Source: Nocardioides alkalitolerans
Lineage (GTDB): Bacteria > Actinomycetota > Actinomycetes > Propionibacteriales > Nocardioidaceae
Direction: 5' to 3'
DNA length: 64,000 nt
Assembly (NCBI GenBank): GCA_038184435.1
Contig: CP116227.1
Coordinates: 3,873,501 to 3,937,500, forward strand
A program made the translations under genes and the position numbers. Shown here piece by piece: positions 59,485-64,000 of this stretch (position 1 is its first letter; the number at the start of each line of letters is the position of its first letter). The notes below the pieces were generated by a model, which saw only the letters and a program-made list of their open reading frames with translations, did no database searches and was not told where the DNA came from.

Positions 59485-59798
59485 CGGATCGGCTCCGGCG
59501 GCTCGTCACCGCGGTCCGGGCGCGGGTCCGCGCCGTCGGGGTCGAGGCCGGAGAGGTCGTCGGGCGCCTGCTCCGACGGCTCGGTCGGGTCCGGCCGCGG
59601 ATCCGCAGCGGGGCCGCGCGGGCGCCGTACCTTCTTGTTGAGGTCCCACAGGAAGTCGGGGTCGTCGTCCGGCCCCATCGGCCGCGCCGGGCCGGGTCGT
59701 GCGGGCGAGCCGCCGCCCGGTCGACGCTTCTCCAGGGCGCGCACGAGCAGGTAGACGCCGATCGCGATGACGGCGAGCACGAGCGCGAACTTCAGCAC
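59481..59798 (-). CDS. Small membrane protein with acidic Pro-rich tail
   Basis: A 105-residue protein with one N-terminal helix (about 3-21), a Lys/Arg boundary and an acidic, proline-rich cytoplasmic tail (DPRPDPTEPSEQAPDD). GTG start next to GGAGGA. It immediately precedes the aminotransferase gene. Family not recognised. Confidence 0.7.
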   Translation of the reverse strand: MLKFALVLAVIAIGVYLLVRALEKRRPGGGSPARPGPARPMGPDDDPDFLWDLNKKVRRPRGPAADPRPDPTEPSEQAPDDLSGLDPDGADPRPDRGDEPPEPIR

Positions 59799-59881
59799 TC
59801 CTCCACTGTAGCCAGCCCCCGGGCACCGCCCCGGGCGACCGCGGCGACGACGCGGGCCCCGCTGCTCGTTACCCTGGGCGC

Positions 59882-60154
59882 GTGAAGCAGTTCGTCACCT
59901 ACACGCTCCTGCGGCTCGCGCTCTTCTTCGTCGTGTACGCCGTCGTGCTCGGCGTGTGGACGCTGATCGTCGGCTCCGGCCCGCTCATCCAGCTGCCGCC
60001 GCTCATCATCGCGATGCTGATCTCCGGCATCGTCGCCTTCGTGCTGCTCGACGAGCAGCGCGAGGCCTTCGCGGAGCGGGTCGACGCCCGCGCGAAGCGG
60101 GTCTCGAGCAGCTACGAGAAGTCGCGCAGCCGCGAGGACGAGGACGAGGTCTGA
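59882..60154 (+). CDS. DUF4229 membrane protein
   Basis: A 90-residue protein with two membrane helices (about 8-30 and 38-57) and a charged C-terminal tail ending SREDEDEV. The opening KQFVTYTLLRLALFF is typical of DUF4229. GTG start. Its stop overlaps a CTG that is in frame with the cysteine-synthase-like gene. Confidence 0.8.
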   Translation: MKQFVTYTLLRLALFFVVYAVVLGVWTLIVGSGPLIQLPPLIIAMLISGIVAFVLLDEQREAFAERVDARAKRVSSSYEKSRSREDEDEV

Positions 60155-60159
60155 GCCTC

Positions 60160-61281
60160 GTGCCCGGGCTGGTCAGCCATCACGACCCGCACCACCGGCG
60201 CTGGCTGGCCGAGGCGGTCCGCCGGGTCGAGGCCGACGCGAACCGGTCCGCCGACACCCACCTCCACCAGTTCCCGCTGCCCGTCGCCTGGGACGTCGAC
60301 CTCTACCTGAAGGACGAGTCGGTCCACCCCACGGGCTCGCTCAAGCACCGGCTGGCCCGCTCGCTGTTCCTCTACGCGCTGGTCAACGGATGGGTGCGCG
60401 AGGGAACGACCGTCATCGAGGCGTCGTCGGGCTCGACGGCCGTCTCGGAGGCCTACTTCGCGCGCCTCCTCGGCCTGCCCTTCGTCGCGGTGATGCCGCG
60501 GTCGACGTCGCCGGAGAAGGTCGCGCTCATCGAGTTCCACGGCGGTCGCTGCCACTTCGTGGACGAGCCGGGGGCCGTGTACGACGAGGCGCGGCGCCTC
60601 GCCACCGACCTCGACGCCTCGACGGCCGCGGGCGGGCACTACATGGACCAGTTCACCTACGCCGAGCGGGCGACCGACTGGCGCGGCAACAACAACATCG
60701 CCGACTCGATCTTCTCCCAGCTCGAGCTCGAGCGGCACCCGGTGCCCGCGTGGGTGGTCGTCGGTGCCGGCACGGGCGGCACCTCGGCCACCATCGGCCG
60801 CTACGTGCGCTACCGGCGCCACGACACCCAGGTGCTCGTCACCGATCCCGAGGGGTCCGCCTTCGCGGGCGGGTACGCCGCGGGCGACGCCTCCCACACC
60901 GTCACGGCGCGCTCCCGGATCGAGGGCATCGGGCGGCCGCGGGTCGAGCCGTCGTTCGTGCCGGGCGTGGTCGACGCGATGCTGACGGTGCCCGACGCGG
61001 CCTCGGTGGCGGCCGCGCGCTGGTGCACGCGCGTCACGGGTCGCGCCGCGGGCGGGTCGACGGGCACGGCGTTGTGGGGAGCGGTCACCGTGCTCGCCCA
61101 GATGCGCGCCGAGGGCCGGGCGGGCTCGGTCGTCACGCTGCTGTGCGACGGCGGGGAGCGCTACGCCGCGACCTACTACGACGACGACTGGCTGGCCGCG
61201 CAGGGGCTCGACATCGCGCCGTACACCGCCGCGCTGGAGGAGTTCGTCGCGACGGGGACCTGGCGGCCTCCGGCCGACTGA
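60160..61281 (+). CDS. cds1: Cysteine-synthase-family PLP enzyme, Cds1-like L-cysteine desulfhydrase
   Basis: A 373-residue fold-type II PLP enzyme. The PLP-Lys is in TGSLKHRLARSLF near residue 63; ASSGSTAVSEAYFA, GAGTGGTSATIGRY and STGTALWGA are the other cofactor loops. The start (VSHHDPHHRRWLAEAVRRVEAD) and the DWRGNNNIADSIF segment closely match M. tuberculosis Cds1 (Rv3684), which makes hydrogen sulfide from cysteine. GTG at 60160 is used; an in-frame CTG at 60151 overlapping the previous stop is possible. Confidence 0.88.
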   Translation: MPGLVSHHDPHHRRWLAEAVRRVEADANRSADTHLHQFPLPVAWDVDLYLKDESVHPTGSLKHRLARSLFLYALVNGWVREGTTVIEASSGSTAVSEAYFARLLGLPFVAVMPRSTSPEKVALIEFHGGRCHFVDEPGAVYDEARRLATDLDASTAAGGHYMDQFTYAERATDWRGNNNIADSIFSQLELERHPVPAWVVVGAGTGGTSATIGRYVRYRRHDTQVLVTDPEGSAFAGGYAAGDASHTVTARSRIEGIGRPRVEPSFVPGVVDAMLTVPDAASVAAARWCTRVTGRAAGGSTGTALWGAVTVLAQMRAEGRAGSVVTLLCDGGERYAATYYDDDWLAAQGLDIAPYTAALEEFVATGTWRPPAD

Positions 61282-61302
61282 GCACCGCCGCCGCTGTCGG
61301 CG

Positions 61303-61440
61303 TTACACGGGCGGACGGCGCAGCCCCCCGCTGGCAGCCCGGAGCCCGCTCGGCCCGAGCACCTTGGCCAGCAGCTGCACCCGGAAGACGTAGGCCAGCA
61401 CGCCGCCGACCACGAGCAGGCAGAAGATCGCGAACCACAT
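61303..61440 (-). CDS. Small one-helix membrane protein
   Basis: A possible 45-residue protein: MWFAIFCLLVVGGVLAYVF is a clear membrane helix, followed by a basic tail. It lies just after menA on the same strand. The ribosome site is weak, so the gene is only moderately supported. Confidence 0.5.
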   Translation of the reverse strand: MWFAIFCLLVVGGVLAYVFRVQLLAKVLGPSGLRAASGGLRRPPV

Positions 61441-61467
61441 GGGCCCAGCGTGCCTCAGGGCCGGGTG

Positions 61468-61499
61468 GGAGACCAGGCCCGGCGGAGACCAGGCCCGGC
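61468..61499. repeat. 16-base tandem repeat after menA
   Basis: GGAGACCAGGCCCGGC occurs twice head to tail (61468 and 61484), ending one base before the menA stop codon. Confidence 0.8.
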
Positions 61500-62414
61500 T
61501 CAGGAGCCGACGAGGAAGCCCACGAACAGGCCGACACCGGCCAGCAGCTCGGCGACGCCGGTGCGGGCCAGCACCGGGATGAGCGCGGGCCCGCGGGCGC
61601 CGCGCATGACGATGCCCGCCGCCCCGGCCGCCGGGGGCACGAACACGAGCGCCAGCAGCACCCACGGCGTCGTCAGCAGCGCGATGGCGACGAAGTCGGC
61701 GCCGGCGCCGGCGACGAGCAGCACGTAGAACCAGCGCGTGCGCTGCTCGCCGAGCCGCACGGCCAGCGTCCGCTTGCCCGCCACGGTGTCGGTGGGCACG
61801 TCGCGCAGGTTGTTGGCGACGAGGATGGCGCAGGCGAGCGCGCCGATGCCCGCACCGGCGTAGAGGCTCGGCAGCAGGGTCTCGCCCTCGAACGCGCCGA
61901 CCTGCACGAACGTCGTGCCGACGGTCGCGACGAGGCCGAAGAAGACGAACACCATGACCTCGCCGAGGCCGAGGTAGCCGTAGGGGTGCGAGCCGCCCGT
62001 GTAGAACCAGGCCGCGACCACGCAGACCGCACCGGCGGCGACCAGCCACCAGGCGGTGGTCGCGGCGAGCACGAGGCCCGCGACACCGGCCACGCCGAAC
62101 GCGGCGAAGGCGGCAGCCTTCACGGCGCCGGGCGACGCGAGACCGGAGCCGACCAGGCGCAGCGGCCCGACACGGTCGTCGTCGGTGCCGCGGATGCCGT
62201 CGGAGTAGTCGTTCGCGTAGTTCACGCCCACCTGCAGCGCGAGCGCCACGACGGCGGCGAGCAGTGCCTTGCCGACGTGGAGCGCGTCGCCGTACGCCGC
62301 GACACCGGTGCCGGCGAGCACCGGGGCGATGGCCGCGGGCAGGGTGCGGGGACGGGCTCCGGCGACCCAGTGGGCCGCGGTGGCGCGGGTCGGCGGGGGG
62401 ACGGCGGTGGACAT
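61500..62414 (-). CDS. menA: 1,4-dihydroxy-2-naphthoate polyprenyltransferase
   Basis: A 304-residue membrane enzyme attaching the polyprenyl tail in menaquinone synthesis. NYANDYSDGIRGTDDDRVGP near 71-90 is the first Asp-rich, prenyl-diphosphate-binding motif and NNLRDVPTD near 200 the second. About nine membrane helices. It diverges from menE-menC, with only 43 bases between starts. Confidence 0.94.
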   Translation of the reverse strand: MSTAVPPPTRATAAHWVAGARPRTLPAAIAPVLAGTGVAAYGDALHVGKALLAAVVALALQVGVNYANDYSDGIRGTDDDRVGPLRLVGSGLASPGAVKAAAFAAFGVAGVAGLVLAATTAWWLVAAGAVCVVAAWFYTGGSHPYGYLGLGEVMVFVFFGLVATVGTTFVQVGAFEGETLLPSLYAGAGIGALACAILVANNLRDVPTDTVAGKRTLAVRLGEQRTRWFYVLLVAGAGADFVAIALLTTPWVLLALVFVPPAAGAAGIVMRGARGPALIPVLARTGVAELLAGVGLFVGFLVGS

Positions 62415-62457
62415 GGTCGCTGATCCTCCCACCGGGTCCGGTCGGTAACCTGCACCG

Positions 62458-63513
62458 GTGCCCTCCTCCGCCCTCCGTCCGGTGCGCGGCAGCGCCGCGG
62501 AGGTCGTCGAGGCCGTCGCCGCCTGGCTGGCGGCCGACGCCGAGCCCGCCCCCCTGGTCGTGGAGACCTCCGGCTCGACGGGCCGCCCCAAGCGCGTGCG
62601 GCTCTCGCGTCGGGCGGTGCTCGCCTCGGGCGCCGCGACGGCGGAGGTGCTCGGCGCGAGCGGCCAGTGGCTGCTGGCGCTGCCCGCGACGTACGTCGCC
62701 GGGGTGCAGGTCGTCGCGCGCTCCCTGACCGCCGGCCACCGCCCCGTGCTGCTGGACGACCACGCCGACCTCGCGGCGGCCGCTGCGGCGATGACGCCGG
62801 GCGTGCCCCACCTCGTCTCCCTCGTCCCCACCCAGCTGCTGCGCCTGCTCGACGACCCGACGGCGACCGCCGCGCTGCGCGACTTCCACACGGTGCTCCT
62901 CGGGGGTGGGCCGATCGACCCGGCCCTCCGCGAGCGGGCCGAAGGCGCCGGGGTGCGCGTCGTCGCGACGTACGGCTCGGCCGAGACGGCCGGGGGGTGC
63001 GTGTACGACGGGTGGCCGCTCCCCGGCGTACGCCTGCGGACCGACGCCGCCACCGGCCGGCTGGAGGTTGCAGGGCCGACGCTGTTCGACGGCTACGACG
63101 GCGATCCGGAGCTGACGGCCGACGTGCTGCGCGACGGCTGGTTCCGCACGTCGGACGCGGCGCGCATCGACGACGACGGCCGGCTGAGCCTGCTCGGGCG
63201 CCTGGACGACATGGTGGTCTCCGGGGGCGTCAACGTGCCCACCCCGGCGGTCGCCCGGCGCCTGCGCGCCCACCCCGACGTCGTCGAGGCGGAGGTGCTC
63301 GGCGTGCCCGACGAGGAGTGGGGGCAGGCGGTGGTCGCGTTCGTCGTGCCGCGGCCCGGCGCGTCGCCGGACCCCGCGGCACTGCGGGCGTGGGTCGTCG
63401 CCGCGCACCCGCGCACCTGGGCGCCGCGCCGCGTGGTCCTGCTCGACGCGATCCCGCTGCTGCCCAACGGCAAGACCGACCGGGTGCGCCTGCGCGACGG
63501 AGCCGCGCGATGA
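62458..63513 (+). CDS. menE: o-Succinylbenzoate-CoA ligase
   Basis: A 351-residue adenylate-forming ligase of menaquinone synthesis. VETSGSTGRPKRVRLS (P-loop), YGSAETAGGCVYDG, GWFRTSDAARIDDDGRLSLLG and LPNGKTDRVRLR (C-terminal Lys) are present. It is shorter than usual (about 450 residues elsewhere), as in other actinobacterial MenE. GTG start; its stop overlaps menC by 4 bases. Confidence 0.93.
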   Translation: MPSSALRPVRGSAAEVVEAVAAWLAADAEPAPLVVETSGSTGRPKRVRLSRRAVLASGAATAEVLGASGQWLLALPATYVAGVQVVARSLTAGHRPVLLDDHADLAAAAAAMTPGVPHLVSLVPTQLLRLLDDPTATAALRDFHTVLLGGGPIDPALRERAEGAGVRVVATYGSAETAGGCVYDGWPLPGVRLRTDAATGRLEVAGPTLFDGYDGDPELTADVLRDGWFRTSDAARIDDDGRLSLLGRLDDMVVSGGVNVPTPAVARRLRAHPDVVEAEVLGVPDEEWGQAVVAFVVPRPGASPDPAALRAWVVAAHPRTWAPRRVVLLDAIPLLPNGKTDRVRLRDGAAR

Positions 63514-64000
63514 GGCTGCACGTCGTGGCGCTGCCGCTGCACACGCGCTTCCGCGGACTGACCGTGCGCGAGGTCGCGCTGGTCGAGACGGAATCCGGGT
63601 GGGGGGAGTGGTCGCCGTTCACGGAGTACGACGCCGCGGTGTCCGCCCCCTGGCTCGCCTGCGCGTTCGAGGCGGCCGCCGGTGACTGGCCGACGCCCGT
63701 GCGCGACGCCGTGCCCGTCAACGTGACCGTGCCCGCCTGCGACCCCGAGACCGCGCACCGCATCGTCACCGCCGGCGGCTGCCGCACCGCGAAGGTGAAG
63801 GTGGCGGAGCGCGGACAGGTGCTCGCCGACGACCTCGCGCGGGTCGAGGCCGTGCGCGCCGCGCTCGACGCGGAGGGCCCGGGCGGTCTCGTGCGCATCG
63901 ACGTCAACGCGGGCTGGTCGGTCGACGAGGCCGTGCGCGCGATCCCGCTGCTGGACCGGGCGGCCGGGGGGCTGGAGTACGTCGAGCAGCCGTGCGCCGA
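63510..64000 (+). CDS. menC: o-Succinylbenzoate synthase (partial, runs off the end)
   Basis: The first 163 residues of an enolase-superfamily dehydratase of menaquinone synthesis. TAKVKV (the catalytic-Lys region), IDVNAGWS (first metal Asp) and YVEQPC (second metal Glu) are visible. The ATG overlaps the menE stop (ATGA). The C-terminal half lies beyond the window. Confidence 0.92.
   Translation, partial: MRLHVVALPLHTRFRGLTVREVALVETESGWGEWSPFTEYDAAVSAPWLACAFEAAAGDWPTPVRDAVPVNVTVPACDPETAHRIVTAGGCRTAKVKVAERGQVLADDLARVEAVRAALDAEGPGGLVRIDVNAGWSVDEAVRAIPLLDRAAGGLEYVEQPCA

Overview
The window reads as chromosomal DNA of a high-GC actinobacterium, most likely of the Nocardioides / Propionibacteriales type. 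Codon third positions are almost always G or C, and GTG starts and 4-base ATGA/GTGA overlaps are common. Gene content and order also fit: a WhiB-family regulator beside a class A PBP and paired ArsA-like ATPases, a CRP - endonuclease III - TlpA - NUDIX - MarP block, an HspR-type operator before clpB, and menaquinone genes. No rRNA, tRNA, CRISPR array, insertion sequence or prophage was seen. This is core chromosome with a few accessory modules.

Layout. 0-1.8 kb: the C-terminal tail of a membrane protein, then on the minus strand a retron: a structured msr-msd-like RNA (1694 to 1520) with matching a1/a2 arms, followed by a retron-type reverse transcriptase (1447 to 137). This is the strongest candidate for an undescribed system. 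1.8-7.4 kb: M20 peptidase, PucR-type regulator and a two-subunit isoquinoline-oxidoreductase-like molybdenum enzyme. 7.4-12.2 kb: a GAF-domain histidine kinase diverging from purF-purM. 12.2-17.6 kb: class A PBP, WblA/WhiB4-type regulator and two ArsA/Get3-like ATPases.

17.6-38.2 kb is an accessory stretch that splits an actinobacterial gene order. It holds a YciI protein, a MacB-type ABC exporter, a serine hydrolase, two LuxR-type two-component systems, a P450, a small secreted Cys-rich protein, an acyl-CoA ligase, a TetR regulator, a branched-chain-amino-acid-type ABC transporter, a phosphotransferase and an acyl-CoA dehydrogenase. Two regulons can be read from repeated palindromes here: a TetR operator at four places (about 29.95, 30.77, 30.84 and 35.73 kb), and a response-regulator-like palindrome before the ABC exporter and both kinase operons.

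38.2-49.6 kb resumes the conserved order: DUF4177, RidA, NUDIX, metallo-beta-lactamase fold, CRP, endonuclease III, TlpA-like lipoprotein, CoA-type NUDIX, MarP protease, holin-like membrane protein, acetyl-CoA synthetase, acetate symporter and DUF485. 49.7-57.1 kb: an MBL-fold hydrolase, an REC-histidine-kinase protein, clpB under a HAIR-like operator, and two Pro/Gly-rich membrane proteins. 57.2-64 kb: a META-domain protein, a DapC-like aminotransferase that apparently starts with CTG, small membrane proteins, a Cds1-like cysteine desulfhydrase, and menA, menE and menC (menC runs off the end).
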